A stretch of DNA of 37,008 nucleotides. Origin: Chlorobiota bacterium (GTDB lineage Bacteria; Bacteroidota; Bacteroidia; Flavobacteriales; Flavobacteriaceae). The notes below the pieces were generated by a model. The model saw nothing but the letters and a program-made list of their open reading frames with translations. It was not told where the DNA came from and did not search any database. Position 1 is the first letter of the stretch. Each line of letters begins with the position of its first letter. Positions 7,737 to 17,299 of the stretch are shown piece after piece. The stretch covers positions 1-37,008 of the forward strand of contig JAADHG010000096.1 in assembly GCA_013151975.1 (NCBI GenBank), given 5' to 3'. The position numbers and the translations under genes are program-made.

Positions 7737-9071
7737 ATGAAAAAATCGTACCAAAGTTTAGAAGGCAATTCAACTAACGATATGAAACAGGTGACACACC
7801 GCAATTTAATTACAAGACTTATACTTTCAGGGTTAATTCTTTTACTTACATACTCAACAGCATTTGCTCAAGGCGACCCAGTAACTGGAAAAATATTATT
7901 TAACACAAATTGTGCAGCTTGTCATAATCTTGATAAAAAAATGACAGGTCCAGCACTACGAGGTGTTGAAGCTCGATTGAGTGATGACCAAGGCTTAGAT
8001 AGAGATTGGATTAATGCATGGATTAGAAATAGTTCAGCAGTTATAAAGTCTGGTGATGCATATGCAGTAAAGATTTATGCTGAATATAATAATGCAGCGA
8101 TGACGGCAATGCCTCAGCTTTCGGATGAAGATATTGATAATATTCTAGCCTATACAGCTCAAGAAAAAGTAGCACCTTCTGGAGGAGGAGAGATCGCTAC
8201 TACTCAAACTAGTGGTGGGCAAAATAAAGGCGGGATATCAAATGAGCTAATTCTAGGTGCTTTAGCAATATTATTTATGTTGCTTGCGCTTGGTTTAATA
8301 ATGGTTAATAAAACATTACGTCGTTTTGCTAATGCTAACAACATAGATATTCCAGAAGAAGGACAAAGAAAGTCGCTTTGGAAAGCGTTTATTAAAAACC
8401 AATTTTTACTTCTTGTTATAACCATATTTTTCTTACTAACAAGCGCATATTATGTGTTTGGATATTTAATGCAAATAGGTGTAGATCAAGGATATCAACC
8501 AGTGCAACCAATACATTTTTCACATAAAATTCATGCTGGAGATAATAAGATAGATTGTAAATTTTGCCATTCATCAGCACGCGTAAGTAAAACCTCTGGA
8601 ATTCCTTCATTAAATGTATGTATGAATTGTCATAAATCTATTTATGAATATACAGGAGAAACTACTGCAGAATATACAAAAGAGTTTTATGATGCTGAGA
8701 TTATGAAATTATACAAAGCCGTTGGTTGGAGTGATGAGGATCAACAGTATACAGGAGAAACTCAACCAATAAAATGGGTAAGAATACATAATCTTCCAGA
8801 TTTTGTGTATTATAATCATTCACAACATGTAACTGTTGCAGGTCTAGAATGTCAAACCTGTCATGGTCCAGTAGAAACCATGGAAGAAGTATATCAATAC
8901 TCTCCTTTAACAATGGTTTGGTGTTTAGATTGTCATAAAAAAACAAACCTAAAAACCAAGGGAAACGCGTATTACACAAAAATACATGAAGAACTAGCAA
9001 AGAAATATGGAGTTGATAAATTTACTGTTAAAGATAACGGTGGATTAGAATGCGGAAAATGTCATTATTAA
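7737..9071 (+). CDS. actA: Alternative complex III subunit A, hexaheme cytochrome c (ActA)
   Basis: From the ATG at 7737 the product has 444 aa; an alternative start is 7782. The frame also opens at 7689, but that start overlaps the promoter box. A signal sequence (about 24-45, ending AFAQ) leads into a monoheme cytochrome c domain with CAACH at 59-63. Two transmembrane helices follow (about 169-190 and 222-244). The periplasmic C-terminal part has five more heme sites: CKFCH 274, CMNCH 295, CQTCH 372, CLDCH 396 and CGKCH 439, the last ending one residue before the C-terminus. In alternative complex III, ActA carries electrons from the ActB/ActC side toward the oxidase. It is the first gene of the actABCDEF-coxBA operon. 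Confidence 0.93.
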   Translation: MKKSYQSLEGNSTNDMKQVTHRNLITRLILSGLILLLTYSTAFAQGDPVTGKILFNTNCAACHNLDKKMTGPALRGVEARLSDDQGLDRDWINAWIRNSSAVIKSGDAYAVKIYAEYNNAAMTAMPQLSDEDIDNILAYTAQEKVAPSGGGEIATTQTSGGQNKGGISNELILGALAILFMLLALGLIMVNKTLRRFANANNIDIPEEGQRKSLWKAFIKNQFLLLVITIFFLLTSAYYVFGYLMQIGVDQGYQPVQPIHFSHKIHAGDNKIDCKFCHSSARVSKTSGIPSLNVCMNCHKSIYEYTGETTAEYTKEFYDAEIMKLYKAVGWSDEDQQYTGETQPIKWVRIHNLPDFVYYNHSQHVTVAGLECQTCHGPVETMEEVYQYSPLTMVWCLDCHKKTNLKTKGNAYYTKIHEELAKKYGVDKFTVKDNGGLECGKCHY

Positions 9072-9100
9072 TAAATTAAAGAAGTTAATTAAAATATAAT

Positions 9101-12100
9101 ATGTCATCAAACAAGAAATACTGGAAAAGTGTTGAAGAGCTAAACAAAGACAATAGCTCTATGATTGAGGCGCTAAAGCATAAAGAGTTTGTACAAGAGA
9201 TCCCTATTGATGAGTTTTTAGGAGATAAAGACACTTTAGAGTCATCTTCAACTACACGTCGTGATTTCTTAAAGTACGTAGGCTTCAGTACAGCTGCTGC
9301 ATCATTAGCCGCTTGTGAAGGGCCCGTGATTAAATCAATTCCTTATGTAGTACAGCCAGAACAAATTATTCCTGGTATAGCAAACTATTACGCAACAGCA
9401 ATTGCAAACGGACATGATTTTGCTAGTATTTTGGTCAAGACTAGAGAAGGACGTCCAATAAAAATTGAAAATAATAATTTAGCATCTTCACATGGAAATG
9501 CTAATGCAAGAGTTAATGCTTCGGTTTTAGATTTATATGACAGCCTTAGAGTGGCACAACCTAAAAAGGATGGAGAAGATAGTTCTTGGGATGAGTTTGA
9601 TACAGATACAACTCAAAAGCTAAATGCGCTTAGAGACTCAGGAAAGGAAATTGTATTGTTAACACAAACCTTTGCAAGCCCTTCTACATCTAGATTAATT
9701 TCTGAATTCAAAGAAAAGTACGGTAATGTTCGCCATGTAGTGTATGATGCTATTTCAGAGTCTGCAGCCATAGAGGCTTACCAAAATAAATATGGAGAAC
9801 GTGGTTTAGCTAATTACGACTTCTCTAAAGCAACTACTATTGTATCTATCGGTGCCGATTTCTTAGGAGACTGGCAAGGCGGTGGTTTTGATGCTGAGTA
9901 TGCAAAAGGACGTGTTCCTAAGCACGGCAAAATGTCTCGTCATATTCAGTTTGAATCTAACATGAGTTTAACAGGAGCTAATGCAGATAAGCGTGTGCCT
10001 TTAACACCTAGTCAGCAAAAAGTTACTCTAGCTAAATTGTATAGTAAAATTATTGGTAGTTCTGTTTCAGGAAATTTACCTGCACATATTGATGAAGCGG
10101 TTAGTAATGCTGCTTCAGAGTTAATAAAAGCAGGAAGTAATGGTGTAGTTGTTGCTGGAATTCAAGATGTAAATGCCCAAGCTATTATTTTGGCAATCAA
10201 CGAGAAATTAGGAAGTAAGGCGTTTGATACTAAGTCGCCTATAAAAACTAGACAAGGTGATGATAAAGCAGTTACTAAATTAGTAGCTGATATGAAAGCA
10301 GGGACTATTGGAGCAATTATTATGAGTGGTGTAAACCCTATGTACACCTTACCTAATGCATCAGAGTTTGCAGAAGGATTACAAAATACAGAGTTATCGG
10401 TTACATTTTCTATGAAAGAAGATGAAACATCTTCTCTAACACAATATATAGCCGCAGCACCACATTACCTAGAGTCTTGGGGAGATGTAGAAATAATTAA
10501 AGGACAGTATGGGTTAATGCAACCTACAATTCGTCCGTTATTTGATACCAGACAATTTCAAGACGCATTATTAATGTGGAATGGTAGTGATGTAAGCTAT
10601 CATGATTATATAAAAACGAATTGGGAAAATACTATTCTTAACGGTTCTTCTTGGAATACAGCATTACACGATGGTGTCTTTGTAGGAAGTACAACTGCTA
10701 CTGAAAATACAGTAGAAACTTCCGAAGTTTCAGAAGAAGCAAATACAAGTGTAGATGAAGAAGCAAGAGTACTGGCTTCAGCAACATCAAATGGTTTTGA
10801 ATTGACCTTGTATCCTAAAACAGGAATGGGAGATGGCCAACAAGCTAACAACCCTTGGTTGCAAGAGTTTCCAGACCCATTAACAAGAACAACTTGGGAT
10901 AATTATGTAACAGTATCTGAGGCTGATGCAAACGAGTTAGGATTAAAGAATACACATGTTGCTACTGGAGCACTAAACGGAAGCTATGCTAATATTACTG
11001 CAAATGGAGTAACTGTAAAAGCACCGGTAATTATCCAGCCAGGGCAAGCAAAAGGCACAATAGGTTTGTCATTTGGATATGGTAGAACAACTGGGTTAAA
11101 AGCGGAAATGCAAACGGGTGTTAATGCATATACTTTATATAACGATTTTAATACTGTACAAAACGTAACTATTGAAGTTGCTTTAGGTGAACATGAATTT
11201 GCTTGTGTTCAGTTACAAAACACCTTAATGGGTCGTGGAGATATTATTCATGAAACAACATTAGAAGTATTTAATTCTAAAGATCACAGAGAATGGAATC
11301 CAATGCCGCAAGTATCTAAAGATCATGTTATGATTGATGTTACTTCACCAGACGCAAATCTTTGGACAGAGTTTGATTCTTCAATAGGACACCATTTTAA
11401 TTTATCCATAGATTTAAATGCCTGTACAGGTTGTGGCGCATGTATTATTGCATGCCATACCGAAAATAATGTACCAGTAGTTGGTAAAGAAGAAGTTCGT
11501 CGTAGCAGAGATATGCATTGGTTGCGTATTGATAGATATTATTCTTCAGAAGATACGTTTAATAATGATAACGAGAAGAAAGATAACAGTAAAGGATTAG
11601 GTAACACACTAACCGCTTTTGCCGAACTGGAGAACCCTTCGGAAAATCCACAAGTAGCTTTCCAACCAATTATGTGTCAGCATTGTAATCATGCACCATG
11701 CGAAACAGTTTGTCCAGTTGCAGCTATATCTCATGGTCGCCAAGGGCAAAATCAAATGATTTATAACCGTTGTGTTGGAACAAGATATTGCGCAAATAAC
11801 TGTCCTTATAAAGTACGTCGTTTTAATTGGTTCCTATATAATGAAAATGATGAATTTGATTTCCATATGAATGATGATTTAGGACGTATGGTTATTAATC
11901 CAGATGTTGTAGTACGTTCTCGTGGTGTTATGGAAAAATGTTCTATGTGTATTCAAATAACACAAAAAACTATTCTTGATGCAAAACGAGATGGAAGAGA
12001 AGTGAAACCAAACGAATTTAAAACAGCATGTTCTGCTGCGTGTAGCTCTGGCGCAATGGTTTTTGGAGATATTAATAATGAGCATGATGATATTGTTGGT

Positions 12101-12199
12101 TTGAAAGATGATGATAGAGCGTACCATTTATTAGAAAGTGTAGGAACAAAACCAAATGTAGTATATCAAACATTAGTTAGAAATACAAACGAAGCATAA
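9101..12199 (+). CDS. actB: Alternative complex III subunit B, molybdopterin-like/iron-sulfur protein (ActB)
   Basis: The 1032-aa protein has a Tat-type signal TTRRDFLKYVGF (RR at 53-54) followed by LAAC with Cys72, which may be lipidated. Residues about 80-740 resemble a molybdopterin oxidoreductase fold, which in this family holds no cofactor. The C-terminal part has four cysteine groups: C775/778/781/785, C859/862/867/871, C891/897/901, and C947/950 with C977/981. The third group reads CVGTRYC, so Thr894 stands where a fourth Cys would be, which fits the family's three [4Fe-4S] plus one [3Fe-4S] clusters. A low-complexity acidic stretch at about 527-556 interrupts the first domain. It lies 29 nt after actA. 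Confidence 0.95.
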   Translation: MSSNKKYWKSVEELNKDNSSMIEALKHKEFVQEIPIDEFLGDKDTLESSSTTRRDFLKYVGFSTAAASLAACEGPVIKSIPYVVQPEQIIPGIANYYATAIANGHDFASILVKTREGRPIKIENNNLASSHGNANARVNASVLDLYDSLRVAQPKKDGEDSSWDEFDTDTTQKLNALRDSGKEIVLLTQTFASPSTSRLISEFKEKYGNVRHVVYDAISESAAIEAYQNKYGERGLANYDFSKATTIVSIGADFLGDWQGGGFDAEYAKGRVPKHGKMSRHIQFESNMSLTGANADKRVPLTPSQQKVTLAKLYSKIIGSSVSGNLPAHIDEAVSNAASELIKAGSNGVVVAGIQDVNAQAIILAINEKLGSKAFDTKSPIKTRQGDDKAVTKLVADMKAGTIGAIIMSGVNPMYTLPNASEFAEGLQNTELSVTFSMKEDETSSLTQYIAAAPHYLESWGDVEIIKGQYGLMQPTIRPLFDTRQFQDALLMWNGSDVSYHDYIKTNWENTILNGSSWNTALHDGVFVGSTTATENTVETSEVSEEANTSVDEEARVLASATSNGFELTLYPKTGMGDGQQANNPWLQEFPDPLTRTTWDNYVTVSEADANELGLKNTHVATGALNGSYANITANGVTVKAPVIIQPGQAKGTIGLSFGYGRTTGLKAEMQTGVNAYTLYNDFNTVQNVTIEVALGEHEFACVQLQNTLMGRGDIIHETTLEVFNSKDHREWNPMPQVSKDHVMIDVTSPDANLWTEFDSSIGHHFNLSIDLNACTGCGACIIACHTENNVPVVGKEEVRRSRDMHWLRIDRYYSSEDTFNNDNEKKDNSKGLGNTLTAFAELENPSENPQVAFQPIMCQHCNHAPCETVCPVAAISHGRQGQNQMIYNRCVGTRYCANNCPYKVRRFNWFLYNENDEFDFHMNDDLGRMVINPDVVVRSRGVMEKCSMCIQITQKTILDAKRDGREVKPNEFKTACSAACSSGAMVFGDINNEHDDIVGLKDDDRAYHLLESVGTKPNVVYQTLVRNTNEA

Positions 12200-12227
12200 A
12201 TTAATTAAGTAACAATTATAAAAAATT

Positions 12228-13688
12228 ATGGCGTCTCATTACGAAGCACCTATTAGAAGACCTTTAGTACTCGGAGAAAAATCGTACCACGATGTAAGTG
12301 TGGACATAGCCGCTCCAATAGAAGGAAAAGCAAATAAATCTTGGTGGATAGTTTTTTCTATAGCACTGGCAGCTTTTCTTTGGGGAGTTGGTTGTATAAT
12401 TTACACAATATCCACGGGTATTGGTACTTGGGGATTAAACAAAACCGTTGAATGGGCTTGGGATATTACTAATTTTGTTTGGTGGGTAGGTATTGGTCAT
12501 GCAGGAACTCTTATTTCTGCAGTACTATTACTGTTCCGTCAAAAATGGAGAATGGGAATAAACCGATCGGCAGAGGCTATGACAATTTTCTCGGTAATTC
12601 AAGCTGCGATATTCCCTATTATACACATGGGTAGACCTTGGTTAGCCTACTGGGTATTACCAATTCCAAATCAATTTGGATCGCTTTGGGTAAACTTTAA
12701 CTCACCTTTACTTTGGGATGTATTTGCAATTTCTACATACCTATCTGTATCATTAGTATTCTGGTGGACAGGTTTATTACCAGATTTTGCAATGATTAGA
12801 GATAGAGCTGTAAAACCTTTTCAAAAGAAAATTTATAGCTTATTAAGCTTTGGTTGGACTGGTAGAGCAAAAGATTGGCAACGTTTTGAAGAAGTATCTT
12901 TAGTGCTTGCTGGTTTAGCAACACCATTAGTACTTTCAGTACACACTATTGTATCTTATGATTTTGCTACGTCTATTGTACCTGGGTGGCACACAACCAT
13001 TTTTCCACCTTATTTTGTTGCGGGAGCAGTATTTTCTGGTTTTGCTATGGTAAATACGCTGCTTATTATTATGAGAAAAGTGAGTAATTTAGAAGATTAT
13101 ATTACCGTACAACACATCGAGTTAATGAATATTGTAATTATGATTACAGGTTCTATTGTTGGTGTGGCCTATATTACTGAGTTGTTTATTGCATGGTATT
13201 CTGGAGTAGAATATGAACAATATGCTTTCTTGAATAGAGCAACAGGGCCTTATGCTTGGGCATATTGGATTATGATGAGTTGTAATGTGTTTTCACCTCA
13301 ATTTATGTGGTTTAAAAAATTACGAACAAGTATTATGTTTTCATTCTTTATCTCAATTGTAGTAAATATAGGAATGTGGTTTGAACGATTTGTAATTATT
13401 GTAACCTCACTACATAGAGATTACTTACCATCATCTTGGACTATGTTTTCACCAACATTTGTAGATATAGGAACATTTATTGGAACGATAGGATTTTTCT
13501 TTGTATTATTTTTATTATACGCAAGAACATTCCCTGTAATAGCGCAAGCGGAAGTAAAAACCATTTTAAAATCTTCGGGAGAACGCTATAAAAGAATAAG
13601 AGAAGCTGGAAAAAGTTTAGTTGGTACTGGAGCCGATAAAAGAACATCGAACGTTGCAGAGGATAATTCAAAAAATTTAAAAAACTAA
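12228..13688 (+). CDS. actC: Alternative complex III subunit C, NrfD/PsrC-like quinol-binding membrane protein (ActC)
   Basis: The 486-aa protein has about ten hydrophobic helices from residue 40 to 440 and matches the NrfD/PsrC family (for example WWVGIGHAGTLISA and IIHMGRPWLAYW). In alternative complex III, ActC is one of two related membrane subunits and forms the quinol oxidation site and a putative proton path. The N-terminus (about 1-35) and the basic C-terminus (about 450-486) are soluble. It starts 28 nt after actB and is followed by actD after 8 nt. Confidence 0.95.
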   Translation: MASHYEAPIRRPLVLGEKSYHDVSVDIAAPIEGKANKSWWIVFSIALAAFLWGVGCIIYTISTGIGTWGLNKTVEWAWDITNFVWWVGIGHAGTLISAVLLLFRQKWRMGINRSAEAMTIFSVIQAAIFPIIHMGRPWLAYWVLPIPNQFGSLWVNFNSPLLWDVFAISTYLSVSLVFWWTGLLPDFAMIRDRAVKPFQKKIYSLLSFGWTGRAKDWQRFEEVSLVLAGLATPLVLSVHTIVSYDFATSIVPGWHTTIFPPYFVAGAVFSGFAMVNTLLIIMRKVSNLEDYITVQHIELMNIVIMITGSIVGVAYITELFIAWYSGVEYEQYAFLNRATGPYAWAYWIMMSCNVFSPQFMWFKKLRTSIMFSFFISIVVNIGMWFERFVIIVTSLHRDYLPSSWTMFSPTFVDIGTFIGTIGFFFVLFLLYARTFPVIAQAEVKTILKSSGERYKRIREAGKSLVGTGADKRTSNVAEDNSKNLKN

Positions 13689-13696
13689 GATAGCAT

Positions 13697-14230
13697 ATGG
13701 AAACTTCAAAAGTAATTCACGCTATTTATACAGATGACGATGTGTTAATGGCTGCCGTTAAAAAGGTAAAAGCTGAAAGACATCACATAGAAGAAATATA
13801 CACACCTTTTCCAGTACATGGATTAGACAAAGCTATGGGATTGGCACCAACGCGAATTGCCATTACATCATTCATATATGGATGTATAGGATTAATCGTA
13901 TCTATCTGGATGATGAATTATATGATGATTCAAGACTGGCCACAAAATATAGGAGGGAAACCAAGTTTTAGTTATATTGAGAATATGCCTGCTTTTGTGC
14001 CAATTATGTTTGAGTTAACTGTGTTTTTCGCAGCGCATTTAATGGTTATTACTTTTTATTTACGTAGTAGAATGTGGCCATTTAAAAAAGCTGAAAACCC
14101 AGACCCAAGAACAACAGATGATCATTTTTTAATGGAACTTGCAGTACACGGAAATGAAAAAGAACTCGAGAATTTACTTAAAGAAACAGGAGCAGTTGAA
14201 ATTAATATAGTAGAAAAAGAAGCACATTAA
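13697..14230 (+). CDS. actD: Alternative complex III subunit D (DUF3341, ActD)
   Basis: The 177-aa protein starts with a soluble alpha/beta domain (about 1-45) that includes YTPFPVHGLDKAMG. Two transmembrane helices follow (about 55-75 and 98-120), separated by the loop GGKPSFSYIENMPAFVPI, which is typical of DUF3341. The DPRTTDDHFLMEL segment is the family's C-terminal signature. The subunit packs beside ActC/ActF and carries no cofactor. It sits 8 nt after actC and 6 nt before actE. Confidence 0.92.
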   Translation: METSKVIHAIYTDDDVLMAAVKKVKAERHHIEEIYTPFPVHGLDKAMGLAPTRIAITSFIYGCIGLIVSIWMMNYMMIQDWPQNIGGKPSFSYIENMPAFVPIMFELTVFFAAHLMVITFYLRSRMWPFKKAENPDPRTTDDHFLMELAVHGNEKELENLLKETGAVEINIVEKEAH

Positions 14231-14236
14231 TATATT

Positions 14237-14794
14237 ATGAAGAGCTTAATTAAAATATTAGTAGTGGCAGTTATGATAAGTTTCGTTTTTTCTTGTAAAA
14301 ACAATTTAGTACCAAATTATCAATACATGCCAAATATGTATCAATCTGTTGGCTATGAGGCTTATGGAGGGTATCAAGTTTTTCCAAATGAACAATCGGC
14401 AATGTTACCAGCTGAAGGAACAATTGCAAGAGGACACTCCTTATTTGAATATAAAAACACAAATGAAGATTTTCTAAGAGCAAAAGTTGAATTAATGAGT
14501 CCATTAGATTCAACTCAAGTAGACCTCACAAAAGGAAAAGAGTTATTCGATATTTACTGTAGTATTTGTCACGGTAAAAAAGGAAACGGTCAAGGGACAT
14601 TGGTAAAAAGAGAGATTATGTTTGGAATACCAAGCTATGATGATGTAGGAAGAGCAATTACTACAGGGGGAATTTACCATACTATATATTATGGAAAAAA
14701 CGCAATGGGTTCTTATGCAAATCAATTAAGAGAGGAAGAGCGTTGGCAAGTAGTAGCATACGTTTTAAAGTTAAAAGCAGATTTAGAAAAATAA
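14237..14794 (+). CDS. actE: Alternative complex III subunit E, monoheme cytochrome c lipoprotein (ActE)
   Basis: The 185-aa product has a lipoprotein signal (hydrophobic 4-19, lipobox VFSC with Cys20). A linker of about 75 residues leads to a class I cytochrome c fold with CSICHGKKGNGQG (heme Cys108/Cys111, His112). A likely axial Met lies in NAMGSYANQL near residue 157. It docks on the periplasmic face of the complex and hands electrons to the next carrier. It lies 6 nt after actD and 26 nt before actF. Confidence 0.93.
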   Translation: MKSLIKILVVAVMISFVFSCKNNLVPNYQYMPNMYQSVGYEAYGGYQVFPNEQSAMLPAEGTIARGHSLFEYKNTNEDFLRAKVELMSPLDSTQVDLTKGKELFDIYCSICHGKKGNGQGTLVKREIMFGIPSYDDVGRAITTGGIYHTIYYGKNAMGSYANQLREEERWQVVAYVLKLKADLEK

Positions 14795-14820
14795 GATTTA
14801 GATAAAGTTTATATATAGAT

Positions 14821-16167
14821 ATGTACACATTCTCAAATAAATTAAAGACATTTTCTTTCATCTTAATGATATTAGGAGCATTAGGTGTTGGCTATGGTTT
14901 CATGACCTCCCATAAATCTTTTGAAGAAGTAGAAACAATACTTGCAGCAGAAAGCGCAGGTCATGGTGAAGGCCATGTAGAAGAAGCTTCTACAATGGAA
15001 ACTTCTCATGCTGATGATACACATGGCGATTCGGCAGAAGCGCAAGTTAATGAGCATAAAGAACATGTTGAACATGTTCAACATCAAATAGCAAACAGAC
15101 CTTGGTCTGCATTTTATGTAGCAGCATTCTTTTTTATGATGATAGCACTTGGTGTTTTAGCCTTTTATGCAGTACAATATGCATCACAGGCAGGATGGTC
15201 ACCAGTACTTTTTAGAGTTATGGAAGGCATTACGGCATATTTACTCCCTGGAGCACTAATAGTGTTAGCAATAGCTGTTGCTTCTGGAACTATTGGACAC
15301 TATAACTTATTTGTTTGGATGGATCCAGATGTTGTTGCTAATGATGAGATAATTCAAAATAAATCAGGGTTTTTAAATATAACATGGTTTACAATTCGAG
15401 GATTAATATTTATTACTGGTTGGAGTTTATATCGTTATTTTGCACGCAAGTTTTCAATAGCACAAGATACTGCCGAGGATAATAAAAATTTCAAGAAATC
15501 TTTCCGTATTGCAGCAGCATTTTTAGTGTTCTATATTTATACTGAGTCCATGATGTCTTGGGATTGGGTTATGAGTGTAGACCCACATTGGTTTAGTACT
15601 TTATTCGGATGGTATGTATTTGCCAGTATGATTGTAAGTGGTATTACCGTTATTGCACTTATAGCAATTTACTTAAGAACCAAAGGATATTTAGAATTTG
15701 TTAACGATAGTCATTTACACGATTTAGCAAAATACATGTTTGGGTTTAGTATTTTCTGGACGTACTTATGGTTCTCTCAGTTTATGTTAATTTGGTATGC
15801 CAACATACCAGAAGAAGTTACCTATTTTGTAACGAGAATTGAAGATTACAATTTACCATTTTTCGGTATGCTAGTTTTAAACTTTGTATTCCCAATATTG
15901 TTATTAATGAATAGTGATTTTAAACGTGTGCCATGGTTTATAGTATTAACAGGTATTGTTTTATTATTTGGCCACTATATTGATGTATTTATTATGATTA
16001 TGCCAGCAACAGTTGGTGATAGATGGTTTATAGGAATTCCAGAGATAAGTTCAGTATTATTATTTGCAGGATTATTTATGTTTATAGTATTTACAGCGTT
16101 AACAAAAGCGCCATTACTAGCTAAAAGAAATCCGTTTATCAAGGAAAGTGAACAATTCCATTATTAA
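14821..16167 (+). CDS. actF: Alternative complex III subunit F, membrane subunit (ActF)
   Basis: The 448-aa protein has one N-terminal helix (about 10-30), then a His/Glu-rich soluble loop (about 40-92) with more than a dozen histidines, then about nine further transmembrane helices to residue 435. The later part matches the family of ActF/quinol:cytochrome c oxidoreductase membrane subunits, distantly related to NrfD (for example YTESMMSWDWVMSVDPHW and WFSQFMLIWYANIPEE). ActF pairs with ActC in the membrane. The His-rich loop has no obvious role in electron transfer and could bind metal. It lies 26 nt after actE. Confidence 0.93.
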   Translation: MYTFSNKLKTFSFILMILGALGVGYGFMTSHKSFEEVETILAAESAGHGEGHVEEASTMETSHADDTHGDSAEAQVNEHKEHVEHVQHQIANRPWSAFYVAAFFFMMIALGVLAFYAVQYASQAGWSPVLFRVMEGITAYLLPGALIVLAIAVASGTIGHYNLFVWMDPDVVANDEIIQNKSGFLNITWFTIRGLIFITGWSLYRYFARKFSIAQDTAEDNKNFKKSFRIAAAFLVFYIYTESMMSWDWVMSVDPHWFSTLFGWYVFASMIVSGITVIALIAIYLRTKGYLEFVNDSHLHDLAKYMFGFSIFWTYLWFSQFMLIWYANIPEEVTYFVTRIEDYNLPFFGMLVLNFVFPILLLMNSDFKRVPWFIVLTGIVLLFGHYIDVFIMIMPATVGDRWFIGIPEISSVLLFAGLFMFIVFTALTKAPLLAKRNPFIKESEQFHY

Positions 16168-16194
16168 TTAATAAAATAAAGACGAAAAACAACA

Positions 16195-17265
16195 ATGACT
16201 GCTTTATTAACAATTATAGTTTTAGTATTTATTACAATTGCCATTTGGCAAATGGTTAAGATCTTTGATTTGGCAAATGCTAATAAAGAGAACTCTCAAA
16301 TAGCCACTGATAAAGACAATCAAGTTAATGGATATTTAATGTTAGGCTTTTTAGCCTTCATTTATATTATTACAATAGTTTGTATTGTAAAATGGGGAGA
16401 CTTACCCTTACTGTCAAACTCTGCTTCAGAACATGGACCAAAGGTTGATAATTTAATGATTATCTCTTTTGCACTTTTGTTCTTTGTACAAACAGTTACA
16501 CAGTTTTTACTATATTATTTTGCATTTAAATACAAAGGAGAAAAAGGCAAGAAAGCAGTATTCTATGCAGATAATGATAAGTTAGAATTTATTTGGACAA
16601 TCATTCCTACAATAGTATTAGCTGGATTAATTATTTACGGATTATTTACGTGGTCAGATATCATGTTTATCGAGGAAGATGAAGACACTATAGTTATAGA
16701 ACTATACGCGCAGCAATTCAATTGGAAAGCAAGATATGCAGGAGAAGATAACGTACTTGGTAAGGCAAATGTTAGATTGATTAATCTTGATAATGCTAAT
16801 ATTTTAGGAGTTGATGAATCAGATCCTTATGCACAAGATGATATCATTACTACAGAATTACACTTGCCTGTTGGAAGACCTGTATTATTCAAAATGCGTT
16901 CACAAGACGTATTGCATTCTGCTTACATGCCTCACTTTAGAGCACAGATGAATTGTGTTCCTGGTATGATAACACAGTTTGGTTTTACACCAACAGTTAC
17001 TACAACTAATATGAGGCTAACATCACAAATGATTGATAAAGTAGCTAATATTAATAGAATTAGAACTGAAAAATCTAAAGCCTTAATTGCAAAGGGTGAA
17101 GAGGCATTAGAGCGCTATGAATTTGATTATTTGTTATTATGTAATAAAATTTGTGGAAAATCACACTACAATATGCAAATGAAAATTATTGTAGAGTCTC
17201 AAGAAGATTATGACGCTTGGATTAGTGAACAAAAGCTGTTCAAAAATTCATTGGTCCAAAATTAA
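16195..17265 (+). CDS. coxB: Cytochrome c oxidase subunit II (CuA)
   Basis: The 356-aa protein carries CuA ligands His241, Cys316, Cys320, His324 and Met327 (CNKICGKSHYNM), and the electron-entry Trp in QQFNW (Trp177). It has four predicted transmembrane helices (about 3-22, 46-66, 86-110, 132-152) instead of the usual two. The distance from the first CuA ligand His to the first Cys is 75 residues against 35 in the Thermus and Paracoccus proteins. The extra part (about 267-308) is helical and charged. CuA accepts electrons from the cytochromes of alternative complex III and passes them to CoxA. It lies 27 nt after actF. Confidence 0.95.
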   Translation: MTALLTIIVLVFITIAIWQMVKIFDLANANKENSQIATDKDNQVNGYLMLGFLAFIYIITIVCIVKWGDLPLLSNSASEHGPKVDNLMIISFALLFFVQTVTQFLLYYFAFKYKGEKGKKAVFYADNDKLEFIWTIIPTIVLAGLIIYGLFTWSDIMFIEEDEDTIVIELYAQQFNWKARYAGEDNVLGKANVRLINLDNANILGVDESDPYAQDDIITTELHLPVGRPVLFKMRSQDVLHSAYMPHFRAQMNCVPGMITQFGFTPTVTTTNMRLTSQMIDKVANINRIRTEKSKALIAKGEEALERYEFDYLLLCNKICGKSHYNMQMKIIVESQEDYDAWISEQKLFKNSLVQN

Positions 17266-17299
17266 TTATAACTTAAAAAGAATAAAACACATATAGATT

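Noticed and set aside
9101..12199. ActB as a working molybdenum oxidoreductase
   Set aside because: The operon context and fused iron-sulfur part identify it as ActB of alternative complex III, whose molybdopterin-like domain is known to hold no cofactor.
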